Source: Pseudomonadota bacterium (GTDB lineage: Bacteria > Pseudomonadota > Alphaproteobacteria > Rhodospirillales > Casp-alpha2). From it: a stretch of DNA of 20,018 nucleotides. Below the pieces are notes generated by a model. It had not been told where the DNA came from and ran no database searches. It saw nothing but the letters and a program-made list of their open reading frames with translations. The stretch is taken from assembly GCA_022563215.1 (NCBI GenBank), contig JADFNT010000002.1, forward strand, positions 1 to 20,018. The letters are read 5' to 3'. This document shows, piece after piece, positions 1 through 6,921 of the stretch (its first letter is position 1; each line of letters begins with the position of its first letter). The translations under genes were made by a program, and so were the position numbers.

Positions 1-162
1 CCGTGGTTGCTGGCCGGCGGGCTGACGGCGGAAAATCTGGAAGAAGCCGTGAAAGCCAGCGGCGCCGTGGCCGTCGACGTGTCGTCCGGGGTCGAAGACG
101 CCCCCGGGGTCAAGAACGCGGACAAAATCCGCGCTTTCCTGGCCGCCGCGGCGGCGCTGTAG
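1..162 (+). CDS. trpF: Phosphoribosylanthranilate isomerase, C-terminal fragment (cut by window edge)
   Basis: The window opens inside this gene. Only the last 53 codons are present, read in frame 1 and ending at TAG 160-162. The visible protein starts [13 protein letters not shown] and contains [15 protein letters not shown]. These are the LAGGL and DVSSGVE segments that form the phosphate-binding end of the TrpF TIM barrel. TrpF isomerises N-(5-phosphoribosyl)anthranilate in the cytoplasmic tryptophan pathway. The next gene is trpB, 88 bases downstream, followed by trpA, which is the usual alphaproteobacterial trpFBA order and supports the call. The start and catalytic N-terminal residues lie outside the window, so integrity cannot be judged. 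Confidence 0.9.
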   Translation, partial: PWLLAGGLTAENLEEAVKASGAVAVDVSSGVEDAPGVKNADKIRAFLAAAAAL

Positions 163-250
163 CGGTTCCCCAGGCCACCGAATTTCCAACAAAACGCTGT
201 TTTTACGCGGATTTTGTGGTTTATTTCAGCCATAAAACCCGGGGAAGACC

Positions 251-1468
251 ATGACCAAGCTGAACACCTATCGCGCCGGCCCCGACGAAGCTGGGCACTT
301 CGGCATCTATGGCGGGCGTTTCGTCGCCGAAACCCTGATGCCGCTGATCCTGGAGGTCGAAAAGGCCTACACCGAGGCCAAGGACGACCCTGCCTTCTGG
401 GACGAGTTCCATTCCCAGATGAAGCATTACGTCGGCCGGCCGAGCCCGCTTTATTTCGCCCGCCGCCTGACCGAGCATTTCGGCGGCGCCAAGGTCTATT
501 TCAAGCGCGACGAGCTCAACCACACAGGGGCGCATAAGATCAACAACACCATCGGCCAGATTCTGCTCGCCCGGCGCATGGGCAAGACCCGGGTCATCGC
601 CGAAACCGGGGCCGGACAGCACGGGGTGGCGACGGCGACGGTGTGTGCGTTGTTCGACATCCCGTGCGTCGTCTACATGGGCGAGACGGACATCGAGCGC
701 CAATCTCCCAACGTCTTCAGGATGAAGCTGCTGGGCGCTGACATCGTCCCGGTGTCGGCCGGCACCGGGACGCTGAAGGACGCCATGAACGAGGCGCTGC
801 GCGACTGGGTCGCCAATGTGGACGATACCTTCTACATCATCGGCACCGTCGCCGGCCCGCATCCCTATCCGGCTATGGTCCGCGACTTCCAGGCCGTCAT
901 CGGCAACGAGGTGCGCGAACAGTTGCACGAAGCCGAAGGCCGCAAGCCGGATTCGCTGGTCGCCTGCATCGGCGGCGGGTCGAACGCCATGGGGCTGTTC
1001 CATCCGTTCCTCGACGACAAGGACGTGCGCATCATCGGCGTCGAGGCCGCCGGCCACGGCATCGAGACCGGCGAACACTGCGCGTCGCTGACCGCCGGCA
1101 AGCCGGGTGTGCTGCACGGCAACCGGACGTATCTGCTGCAGACCGACGACGGCCAGATCCTCGACGGCCATTCGATCTCCGCCGGGCTCGACTACCCGGG
1201 CATCGGACCGGAACATTCGTGGCTGTTCGACAACGGCCGCGTCGAATATGTCTCGGTCACCGATAAAGAAGCCCTCGATGCGTTTCAGTTGTGCACCAAA
1301 ATGGAAGGCATCATCCCGGCCCTGGAGCCGGCCCACGCGCTCGCCCACGTCGCCAAGATCGCCGGCGACCTGCCCAAGGACCATTTGATGGTGATGAACA
1401 TGTGCGGGCGCGGCGACAAGGATGTGTTTGCGGTGGCCCGCATCCTCGGCATCGAGCTTTCCCAATGA
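251..1468 (+). CDS. trpB: Tryptophan synthase beta chain
   Basis: The 405-residue product is full length for TrpB. It condenses indole, delivered by the alpha subunit, with L-serine to make tryptophan, using pyridoxal phosphate in an alpha2-beta2 complex. The PLP Schiff-base lysine is Lys96 in HTGAHKINN. The catalytic Glu is Glu118 in ETGAGQHG. The phosphate-binding glycine loop GGGSNAMG is at residues 241-248. The start at ATG 251 is supported by the purine-rich GGGGAAG just upstream and by an N-terminus ([19 protein letters not shown]) typical of the family. The stop overlaps the trpA start by four bases (ATGA), so translation of the two subunits is probably coupled. Nothing is broken. Confidence 0.97.
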   Translation: MTKLNTYRAGPDEAGHFGIYGGRFVAETLMPLILEVEKAYTEAKDDPAFWDEFHSQMKHYVGRPSPLYFARRLTEHFGGAKVYFKRDELNHTGAHKINNTIGQILLARRMGKTRVIAETGAGQHGVATATVCALFDIPCVVYMGETDIERQSPNVFRMKLLGADIVPVSAGTGTLKDAMNEALRDWVANVDDTFYIIGTVAGPHPYPAMVRDFQAVIGNEVREQLHEAEGRKPDSLVACIGGGSNAMGLFHPFLDDKDVRIIGVEAAGHGIETGEHCASLTAGKPGVLHGNRTYLLQTDDGQILDGHSISAGLDYPGIGPEHSWLFDNGRVEYVSVTDKEALDAFQLCTKMEGIIPALEPAHALAHVAKIAGDLPKDHLMVMNMCGRGDKDVFAVARILGIELSQ

Positions 1469-2310
1469 CGAACCCGGAAACCCGCATCGGAAAACGCTTT
1501 GCCGCGCTCAAGGCCGAGCGCCGCGCGGGCCTGGTAACCTTCGTCACCGCCGGCGATCCGGACATGGAAACGTCCCGGGAAATCCTTTTCGGTTTACCCG
1601 GCGCCGGCGCCGACCTGATCGAACTCGGCATGCCGTTCTCGGACCCGATGGCCGACGGCCCGTCCATCCAGGCGAGTTCGTTGCGCGCGCTCAAGAACGG
1701 CATGACGTTGAAGAAGACGCTGGATTTGGTCGCCGAGTTCCGCAACGCAGACAACGACACCCCGGTGGTGCTGATGGGCTATTACAACCCCATCTATATC
1801 CTCGGCGTCGATGCCTTCGCCGCCGAGGCCCAGGCGGCCGGCGTCGACGGGCTGATCATCGTCGACCTGCCGCCGGAAGAGGTGGACGAGCTTTGGAAAC
1901 CGGCGCGGGATGCCGGCATCGATTTCATCTTCCTGACCGCCCCGACGTCCGACGACGCCCGGCTGCCGGTGATCGTCAAGCGCGCGTCGGGATTCATCTA
2001 TTACGTTTCGATCACCGGCATCACCGGCACGCGCTCGGCCGACATCGCCGACGTCGAGACGGCGCTTAAGCGCATCCGCAAGCACACCGGGCTTCCCATT
2101 GCCGTCGGCTTCGGCATCAAGACCCCGGAACAGGTGGCCGAGATCGCGTCCGTCGCCGACGCCGCCGTGGTCGGCTCGGCGCTCGTAGACGTCATCGCCG
2201 CCAACCTGGACCCCGACGGCAAGCCTGAGAAAGGCGTGGCGGAAAAACTACTGGCCCTGGTGGCCGACCTGGCGGCGGGGATCGGCGGCGCCGGCGAAAA
2301 GGTGGCTTAG
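1465..2310 (+). CDS. trpA: Tryptophan synthase alpha chain
   Basis: The 281-residue TIM-barrel enzyme cleaves indole-3-glycerol phosphate to indole and glyceraldehyde 3-phosphate and passes indole to TrpB. The signature [14 protein letters not shown] carries the two catalytic acids, Glu53 and Asp64. The C-terminal phosphate-binding segments [11 protein letters not shown] and [10 protein letters not shown] are present. I chose ATG 1465, which overlaps the trpB stop as ATGA. An open frame runs further upstream to 1291, but that stretch lies inside trpB in another phase and is not TrpA-like. There is no strong ribosome binding site of its own, as expected for a translationally coupled gene. Confidence 0.97.
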   Translation: MTNPETRIGKRFAALKAERRAGLVTFVTAGDPDMETSREILFGLPGAGADLIELGMPFSDPMADGPSIQASSLRALKNGMTLKKTLDLVAEFRNADNDTPVVLMGYYNPIYILGVDAFAAEAQAAGVDGLIIVDLPPEEVDELWKPARDAGIDFIFLTAPTSDDARLPVIVKRASGFIYYVSITGITGTRSADIADVETALKRIRKHTGLPIAVGFGIKTPEQVAEIASVADAAVVGSALVDVIAANLDPDGKPEKGVAEKLLALVADLAAGIGGAGEKVA

Positions 2311-3246
2311 GTGAACTGGCTCAAGAATTTCGTCAGGCCGAAGCTCCGCAAGTTAGTCGGCGGCAAGGACATCCCCGACAACCTGTGGCACAAGTGCCGG
2401 GAATGCTCACAGATGATCTTTCACCGGGATTTGGAGAAACACCTCCACGTCTGTCAGCATTGCGGCCATCACATGCGGCTGCCGGCCCGGCTCAGGCTTC
2501 AAATGCTGTTCGACGGCGGCGAATACAAGACCGCCGAAGTGGCGCCGACGGCGGACGATCCCTTGAAGTTCCGCGACCGCCGCAAATATACGGATCGCCT
2601 AAAAGAAGCCCGTAACGCCACCGGCGCCAACGATGCGCTGAGGGTCGCCCACGGCAAGATGGGCGGCATCGGCGTCGTCATCGCGGCGCTCGATTTCGGT
2701 TTCATGGGCGGCTCCATGGGCCTCGCCGTCGGCGAGGGAATCCTGACGGCGGCGCGCCTCGCCGTGGTCCAGGGCTCGGCCCTGATCGTCATCTCGTCGT
2801 CGGGCGGCGCGCGCATGCAGGAAGGCATCCAATCGCTGATGCAGATGCCCCGCACCACCATCGCCATCGACGAGGTCCGCGAAGCCGGCCTGCCCTATAT
2901 CGTCGTGCTTTCCGATCCGACCACCGGCGGCGTGTCGGCGTCGTTCGCCATGCTCGGCGACATCGCCATCGCCGAGCCGGGCGCGGTGATCGGTTTCGCC
3001 GGCGCCCGGGTCATCGAACAGACCATCCGCGAGACCCTACCCGAAGGCTTCCAACGCGCCGAATACCTGCTCGATCACGGCATGGTGGACATGGTCGTGC
3101 ACCGCCATGAACTGCGCGATACCTTGATCCGCGTCCTGTCGCTGCTCAAGAACCAAGGGCCGCCGGGCAAAGTGCTGGCGATGGCGGACGCCGAGGGCGG
3201 TCCCCCGGCGGACCCGGAAAAAGGCGGCGCTCCTTCCCCGGATTAG
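2311..3246 (+). CDS. accD: Acetyl-CoA carboxylase, carboxyltransferase beta subunit
   Basis: The 311-residue product is AccD, which with AccA moves the carboxyl group from biotin to acetyl-CoA to give malonyl-CoA, the first step of fatty acid synthesis. An N-terminal zinc ribbon is complete: Cys29-x2-Cys32-x15-Cys48-x2-Cys51. The carboxyltransferase core shows SSSGGARMQEG, TTGGVSASFAMLGD and IGFAGARVIEQTI. The start is GTG at 2311, immediately after the trpA stop. It is preferred because the resulting MNWLKNFVRPK matches the usual AccD N-terminus and AAGGTGG sits a few bases upstream inside trpA. The last 20 or so residues (rich in Gly, Pro and Asp) form a low-complexity tail. accD after trpA and before folC is a recurring alphaproteobacterial arrangement. 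Confidence 0.97.
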   Translation: MNWLKNFVRPKLRKLVGGKDIPDNLWHKCRECSQMIFHRDLEKHLHVCQHCGHHMRLPARLRLQMLFDGGEYKTAEVAPTADDPLKFRDRRKYTDRLKEARNATGANDALRVAHGKMGGIGVVIAALDFGFMGGSMGLAVGEGILTAARLAVVQGSALIVISSSGGARMQEGIQSLMQMPRTTIAIDEVREAGLPYIVVLSDPTTGGVSASFAMLGDIAIAEPGAVIGFAGARVIEQTIRETLPEGFQRAEYLLDHGMVDMVVHRHELRDTLIRVLSLLKNQGPPGKVLAMADAEGGPPADPEKGGAPSPD

Positions 3247-3252
3247 CGGACC

Positions 3253-4545
3253 ATGGCTGACCCGCAACCCATCCTCGACCGTCTCCTGAGACTGCACCCG
3301 AAATTGATCGACCTCCAGCTCGACCGGACGCGGAAGCTGTTGGGCGAACTGGGCGCGCCGCACATGAATATGGCGCCCGTCGTCCACGTTTCGGGTACCA
3401 ACGGCAAGGGCTCGGTGATTGCGCTGATGCGAGGCGCCCTGGAAGCCGCCGGTAAAAAGGTCCATGTCTACACCTCGCCCCATCTGGTGCGCTTCAACGA
3501 ACGCATCCGGATCGCCGGCCGGGTCATCGACGATGAAAGCCTGAGCGAGATCCTGGAAATCTGCGAAGAGGCCAACAAGGGCCGCCCGATCACCTTTTTC
3601 GAAATCACCACCGTTGCCGCGTTCTTGGCCTTTTCCCGCACCCCCGCCGACGTCGTGCTATTGGAAACCGGGCTCGGCGGCCGGTTCGACGCCACCAATA
3701 CCATCCGCGAGGCGGCGCTCACGGTCATCATGCCGGTGTCCATGGACCATCAGCAGTACCTGGGCGATACGCTCACCGAAATCGCCGCCGAAAAGGCCGG
3801 GATTCTCAAACCGGGCGTGCCCTGCGTCGTCGCCCGCCAACCCGACGAGGCCATGGACGCCATCGCCGAAAAGGCCGACGAGGTCGGCGCGCCGCTGATC
3901 GTCGAGGACCTGGACTGGACCATCCGCTTCGGGTTGGAGGAAATGACCGTCAACCTGGGCGGCCACATCCGCCACCTGTCCCGGCCCGGCCTGGAAGGCC
4001 CCCATCAGGCCCATAACGCCGGCGTGGCGATGGCGGCGCTGGATCGCCTCGAAGGGTTTAATCTCTCCGATGCCGCCATTTCCGAAGGCTTCAGGAATGC
4101 CGAATGGCCGGCGCGGCTGCAACGGATCCGGCGCGGGCGGCTGCGCGCCCAGTTGGGCCATGAATTCGCCCTGTGGCTGGACGGCGGCCACAACAAAGGC
4201 GCCGCCGACGCGCTCGCGTCGTGGCTGGCGGAACGCGACCGGATGCCGCTGCACCTGATCCTCGGCATGCTGAACACCAAAGACCCGGGGGCTTACCTTA
4301 AACCGCTCCACCCGTATCTCTATTCCCTGCAGACGGTCGGCATTCCCGGCACCGAGGCCGCCTTCGGCGCCCATCAACTGGCCGAAATCGCCAAGGGTTC
4401 GGGATTGGAGGCCACCCCGGCGCCCAGCCTCGAAGAGGCGCTCCGCGAAATCGCCCGGATCGAACCCGGCCCGGCCCGGGTGCTGATCGCCGGCTCGCTC
4501 TATCTGGCCGGGTTGGTGCTGGCGGACAGCGGGGAGAACCCGTAG
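3253..4545 (+). CDS. folC: Bifunctional dihydrofolate synthase / folylpolyglutamate synthase
   Basis: The 430-residue Mur-ligase-fold protein adds glutamate to dihydropteroate and then extends the gamma-glutamyl tail of folates, using ATP. The P-loop is HVSGTNGKGS (GTNGKGS at residues 48-54). LLETGLGGRFDATN lies at about 137-149, SMDHQQYLGDT at 163-173, and AAEKAGI carries the lysine (Lys181) that is carbamylated in this family. The C-terminal domain has LDGGHNKGAA, where the more usual motif is a His-Asn-Pro; here Lys replaces Pro. ATG 3253 is six bases after the accD stop, and only a weak GCGGA precedes it, so translation may depend on accD. Whether both activities are present cannot be read from the sequence. 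Confidence 0.94.
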   Translation: MADPQPILDRLLRLHPKLIDLQLDRTRKLLGELGAPHMNMAPVVHVSGTNGKGSVIALMRGALEAAGKKVHVYTSPHLVRFNERIRIAGRVIDDESLSEILEICEEANKGRPITFFEITTVAAFLAFSRTPADVVLLETGLGGRFDATNTIREAALTVIMPVSMDHQQYLGDTLTEIAAEKAGILKPGVPCVVARQPDEAMDAIAEKADEVGAPLIVEDLDWTIRFGLEEMTVNLGGHIRHLSRPGLEGPHQAHNAGVAMAALDRLEGFNLSDAAISEGFRNAEWPARLQRIRRGRLRAQLGHEFALWLDGGHNKGAADALASWLAERDRMPLHLILGMLNTKDPGAYLKPLHPYLYSLQTVGIPGTEAAFGAHQLAEIAKGSGLEATPAPSLEEALREIARIEPGPARVLIAGSLYLAGLVLADSGENP

Positions 4546-4575
4546 ATTCGGAGCCGCGCAACAAGGAGAACGCCC

Positions 4576-5367
4576 ATGATCGTCGAGCAAATCTGGACCG
4601 CAAACGCGTACCGCAACTTCAATTACCTGATCGCCTGTCCGGAAACCGGCGACGCCCTGGCCGTCGACCCCCTCGATCATCAAAAATGTCTTGGCCTGGC
4701 CAAGGATCGTGGCTGGTCCATCACCCAGGTGCTGAACACCCACGAACACGGCGATCACACCGGTGGCAACGAGGCGGTGATTAAGGCGACCGGCGCCAAG
4801 CTGCTGGCCCACGCCGGCGCCAAGGGGAGCATCCCGGGCATCGACCGGGGGCTCGGCGCCGGCGACGTGATCAAGGTCGGCAAGACGGTGGAGCTGGAAT
4901 GCCTGGACACCCCCGGCCACACCATGAGCCACATCTGCCTGCTGTCGCGCACCGACCAGCCGGCGCTTTTTTGCGGCGACACGCTGTTCAACGCCGGCGC
5001 CGGCAACTGCCACGGCGGCGGCCACCCGGAAGAGCTTTACCAAACCTTCGCTACGCAACTGTCGAAGCTGCCGGACGAGACGCTGATCTACCCCGGCCAC
5101 GACTACATCACCAACAACCTTGAATTCACCCTCGACCGCGAACCCGACAACGCGCGCGCCAAATCGCTGCTGGACGAGGTCGGGGACCAGGACCCGGACA
5201 GCGCCCTGGTATCGACGCTCGCCCTGGAGAAAGAGATCAACACCTTCTTCCGCCTGCACAGCCCGTCGGTGATCGCCGCGCTGCGGGAAATCTTCGACGA
5301 TCTTCCCCAAGACCCCGACCCGAAAACGGTGTTCGTGAAGCTCCGGATGCTCCGCAACGATTGGTAG
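4576..5367 (+). CDS. Glyoxalase II-like metallo-beta-lactamase-fold hydrolase
   Basis: The 263-residue protein has the complete dinuclear metal site of the GloB family: THEHGDHTGG (His56, His58, Asp60, His61), PGHTMSH (His115), CGDTLF (Asp135) and YPGHDY (His175). The length and a C-terminal helical domain (NTFFRLHSPSV) also fit hydroxyacylglutathione hydrolase. However, the segment that in true glyoxalase II reads GCGR/K followed by an aromatic residue and a glycine is here GAGNCHGGGHPEE. The C-terminal basic residues that hold glutathione are also not evident, although Tyr177 of the HDY motif is kept. I therefore call a thioester hydrolase of this superfamily and leave the substrate open. 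It starts at ATG 4576 after a good AAGGAGA, 30 bases behind folC. It and the next two genes interrupt the common folC-to-trxA neighbourhood. Confidence 0.85.
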   Translation: MIVEQIWTANAYRNFNYLIACPETGDALAVDPLDHQKCLGLAKDRGWSITQVLNTHEHGDHTGGNEAVIKATGAKLLAHAGAKGSIPGIDRGLGAGDVIKVGKTVELECLDTPGHTMSHICLLSRTDQPALFCGDTLFNAGAGNCHGGGHPEELYQTFATQLSKLPDETLIYPGHDYITNNLEFTLDREPDNARAKSLLDEVGDQDPDSALVSTLALEKEINTFFRLHSPSVIAALREIFDDLPQDPDPKTVFVKLRMLRNDW

Positions 5368-5425
5368 GCGTCTTTCTCCCGACCCGGCCCCCTGCCCGGT
5401 CACCGCCGCCACCAGTTCTCTCCAT

Positions 5426-5454
5426 ATGACAATAGACAAACGTCTAAATATATG
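5426..5454 (+). promoter_or_regulatory. Candidate sigma70-type promoter of the arsR-like/CDF operon
   Basis: ATGACA at 5426-5431 and TATATG at 5449-5454 are separated by 17 bases, in a strikingly AT-rich patch within GC-rich DNA. A perfect 5-bp inverted repeat, TAGAC-AAAC-GTCTA (5433-5446), fills most of the spacer. The predicted start of transcription is close to 5461, inside the inverted repeat described next. The boxes are approximate matches and the assignment is inference. Confidence 0.45.
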
Positions 5455-5476
5455 TTCAATTGTTTGTGATTATATT
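5447..5476. promoter_or_regulatory. Imperfect inverted repeat, candidate operator of the ArsR-family repressor
   Basis: The 30-bp element has the symmetric pattern AATATA-N4-CAA-N4-TTG-N4-TATATT centred between 5461 and 5462, with nine of fifteen base pairs matching. The left half contains ATATATGTTCA, similar in flavour to the AT-rich half-sites with a TGTTCA/TGAACA core used by SmtB/CadC-type repressors. It lies between the candidate -10 box and the ribosome binding site, where a bound repressor would block transcription. This fits autoregulation of the operon, with release on metal binding. Confidence 0.5.
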
Positions 5477-5482
5477 AGGAGA
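5477..5482 (+). promoter_or_regulatory. Ribosome binding site that decides a GTG start
   Basis: AGGAGA lies five bases before GTG 5488. An ATG at 5484-5486 is nearer but in a different frame that does not give the regulator, so the GTG is the functional start of the ArsR-like gene. Confidence 0.7.
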
Positions 5483-5487
5483 CATGC

Positions 5488-5787
5488 GTGGTCGAGGACC
5501 AAGCGGTCGAAATCGCGGAAATATTCCATCTGCTCGGGGACCCGACGCGGCTCAGGATCGTCACCTGTTGCCTGGATAAACCCCGCAACGTCGGCGAAAT
5601 CGCCGAAACCGTCGGTGTTTCCGCGTCCCTGGTCAGCCACCACCTGCGGCTGTTGAAGGCGGCGCGGCTGGTCCGCGCCGAGCGCCGCGGCAAGCAGGTC
5701 TATTACGCCACCGCCGACGAACACGTGGATCGCATTCTTAAAGATATGATCGAACACGTCGCCGAACCGCACCGGGAGGACGCATAA
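5488..5787 (+). CDS. ArsR/SmtB-family metal-sensing transcriptional repressor
   Basis: The 99-residue protein is a small winged-helix repressor. LLGDPTRLRIV (15-25) is the conserved helix 2 entry, VGEIAETVGVSASLVSHHL (35-53) the helix-turn-helix, and RAERRGKQVYYATA (63-76) the beta-wing. In the last helix the residues Asp77-x-His79-x10-His90-x2-Glu93 reproduce the alpha5 metal-site spacing DxH-x10-HxxE of SmtB and CzrA. This points to Zn(II) or Co(II)/Ni(II) sensing rather than arsenite. The Cys27-Cys28 pair is not at the ArsR alpha3 thiolate position. The start is GTG 5488, with AGGAGA upstream. The next gene, an exporter, begins one base after the stop, so this is probably the repressor of its own efflux operon. 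Confidence 0.92.
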   Translation: MVEDQAVEIAEIFHLLGDPTRLRIVTCCLDKPRNVGEIAETVGVSASLVSHHLRLLKAARLVRAERRGKQVYYATADEHVDRILKDMIEHVAEPHREDA

Positions 5788-5788
5788 C

Positions 5789-6433
5789 ATGTCCACGTGT
5801 TGCGGAACGCCCGCCGACGATACACCTGTTCTCAAGGTCTACCGCCGCGCTTTGTGGGCGGTGCTGGCCATCAACGCCGCCATGTTCGTCACCGAGATGA
5901 CCGCCGGGGTATGGGGCAAGTCGGTGGCCTTGCAGGCCGATGCGTTGGATTTCCTTGGCGATTCCGCCACCTACGCCATGACGTTGATGGTGCTGGGGAT
6001 GAGCCTCCGCTGGCGGGCCGGGGCGGCGATGATCAAGGGACTGGCCATGGGCGGCTTCGGGTTCTGGGTCATCGGCATGATGGGGTACCATTTCATCGAA
6101 GGCTCGTTGCCCAGTGCCGCCATCATGGGCAGCGTCGGCGCCCTGGCCCTGGGGGCCAACGTCATTTCGGCGGTGATCCTTTTCCGCCACCGCAAGGGCG
6201 ACAGCAACATGCGCTCGGTTTGGCTGTGCACCCGTAACGACGCCATCGCCAACCTCGCCGTGATCGCGGCGGCAAACGGCGTTTGGGTTTCCGGAACCGG
6301 ATGGCCGGATTTGGCCGTCGGCGCCATCATCGCCGCCCTCGCGCTTTCAAGCTCGGTCACCATCCTGCGTCAGGCCCGTGGGGAGTTGCGTGGCGAATTG
6401 CGTGGCGAATTGCGGGAAGAAGCGCGGGCTTAA
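5789..6433 (+). CDS. Short cation diffusion facilitator-like metal transporter, lacking the cytoplasmic domain
   Basis: The 214-residue membrane protein has about six hydrophobic segments (roughly 18-40, 48-72, 82-101, 108-132, 144-168 and 173-194). Helix 2 reads QADALDFLGDSA, aligning with the CDF motif ADAxHxxxD but with Asp54 in place of His before Asp58. Helix 5 reads CTRNDAIAN, giving Cys147-x3-Asp151 where most CDF proteins have His-x3-Asp. The inferred transport site is therefore Asp/Asp/Cys/Asp. The usual cytoplasmic metal-binding domain after helix 6 is absent and is replaced by a short RGEL-repeat tail. MSTCCG at the N-terminus could bind metal. GGAGGA precedes ATG 5789. The upstream metalloregulator supports a role in heavy-metal efflux. 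The ion is not determined. Confidence 0.87.
   Translation: MSTCCGTPADDTPVLKVYRRALWAVLAINAAMFVTEMTAGVWGKSVALQADALDFLGDSATYAMTLMVLGMSLRWRAGAAMIKGLAMGGFGFWVIGMMGYHFIEGSLPSAAIMGSVGALALGANVISAVILFRHRKGDSNMRSVWLCTRNDAIANLAVIAAANGVWVSGTGWPDLAVGAIIAALALSSSVTILRQARGELRGELRGELREEARA
6377..6412 (+). repeat. 12-bp in-frame tandem repeat in the 3' end of the CDF gene
   Basis: Three consecutive copies of CGTGGCGAATTG (the first copy differs at two bases) encode Arg-Gly-Glu-Leu three times. A fourth, diverged unit follows. The repeat lengthens the charged C-terminal tail of the transporter and is likely to vary in copy number through slippage without changing the frame. Confidence 0.85.
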
Positions 6434-6448
6434 GGGTGCCAACGAAGA

Positions 6449-6469
6449 ACCCCGCCACCGGGGCGGGGT
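6449..6469. terminator. GC-rich hairpin between convergent CDF and trxA genes, candidate shared terminator
   Basis: ACCCCGCC and GGCGGGGT form a perfect 8-bp stem with a 5-base loop, 15 bases after the CDF stop and 33 bases after the trxA stop on the other strand. There is no clean T-tract on the + strand. On the - strand the stem is followed by a pyrimidine run (TTCTTC), so termination of trxA is the better supported role. Confidence 0.55.
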
Positions 6470-6502
6470 CCGAAATCCGTTAAAACCTTGACCTTAAAAC
6501 CC

Positions 6503-6820
6503 TCAGAGGACCTCTTCGAGCCAGCTTGTCAATTGGCCTTTCGGCAGGGCGCCGACCTTGGTCGCCGCCACCTCGCCGTCCTTGAACAGGATCAGGGTCG
6601 GGATTCCCCGGACCCCGTATTTGGACGGCGTTGACGGGTTTTCGTCGATATTGAGCTTGGCCACCGTCATCCGGTCGCCCATCTCGGTATCCAGTTCCTC
6701 GAGCGCCGGCGCGATCTGCAGGCAGGGCCCGCACCATTCGGCCCAGAAATCGACGAGGACCGGACTTTGCGATTTCAGGACGTCTTCGTCAAAGGAGTCG
6801 TCGGTGACGTGTTTTGGCAT
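6503..6820 (-). CDS. trxA: Thioredoxin
   Basis: The 105-residue product is a single-domain cytoplasmic thioredoxin that reduces protein disulfides and is itself reduced by thioredoxin reductase. The active site is WCGPC with Cys30 and Cys33. The buried acid is in VLVDFWAEW, and the cis-proline is Pro74 in GIPTLI. The open frame extends 35 codons further upstream to 6925, but the extension is not conserved thioredoxin sequence and overlaps the terminator and addA. The chosen ATG (6818-6820) has AGGA nine bases upstream and gives a family-standard length. An 8-bp direct repeat (ATCAATCC, 6824-6831 and 6833-6840) sits in the leader. It follows addA by 101 bases, with a terminator between, so it probably also has its own promoter. 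Confidence 0.96.
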   Translation of the reverse strand: MPKHVTDDSFDEDVLKSQSPVLVDFWAEWCGPCLQIAPALEELDTEMGDRMTVAKLNIDENPSTPSKYGVRGIPTLILFKDGEVAATKVGALPKGQLTSWLEEVL

Positions 6821-6846
6821 TCGATCAATCCTATCAATCCTCAGAA

Positions 6847-6885
6847 CAAAATATCCGCTCCAGAATTGCGGATTTTTTTGTTTTT
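6847..6885. terminator. Intrinsic terminator between addA and trxA, bidirectional in form
   Basis: ATCCGC (6853-6858) and GCGGAT (6868-6873) form a 6-bp stem with a 9-base loop. Beyond a single mismatch, A/T tracts continue on both sides. Read on the - strand, the stem is followed by ATTTTGTT, which would end the long operon after addA. Read on the + strand it is followed by seven T residues, then G and five more T residues. It also separates trxA transcription from the upstream operon. Confidence 0.65.
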
Positions 6886-6921
6886 CATTACCGATGAATC
6901 TAGGGAGCGTCCGACCATGCG

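Noticed and set aside
163..250. Promoter or attenuator between trpF and trpB
   Set aside because: The gap is T-rich and contains CATAAA, but there is no -35 box at proper spacing, no Trp-rich leader peptide and no terminator/antiterminator pair.
221..1465. 414-codon open frame antisense to trpB
   Set aside because: trpB is unambiguous in the other strand, and the antisense product has no family resemblance.
5368..5425. Terminator after the gloB-like gene
   Set aside because: GACC/GGTC flanks in the C-rich stretch give only a 4-bp stem and no T-tract, too weak to call.
3658..5439. 593-codon open frame on the - strand across folC and the gloB-like gene
   Set aside because: It is antisense to two well-supported genes, has no recognisable domains and spans the boundary of both. 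Long antisense frames are expected in G+C-rich DNA with biased third positions.
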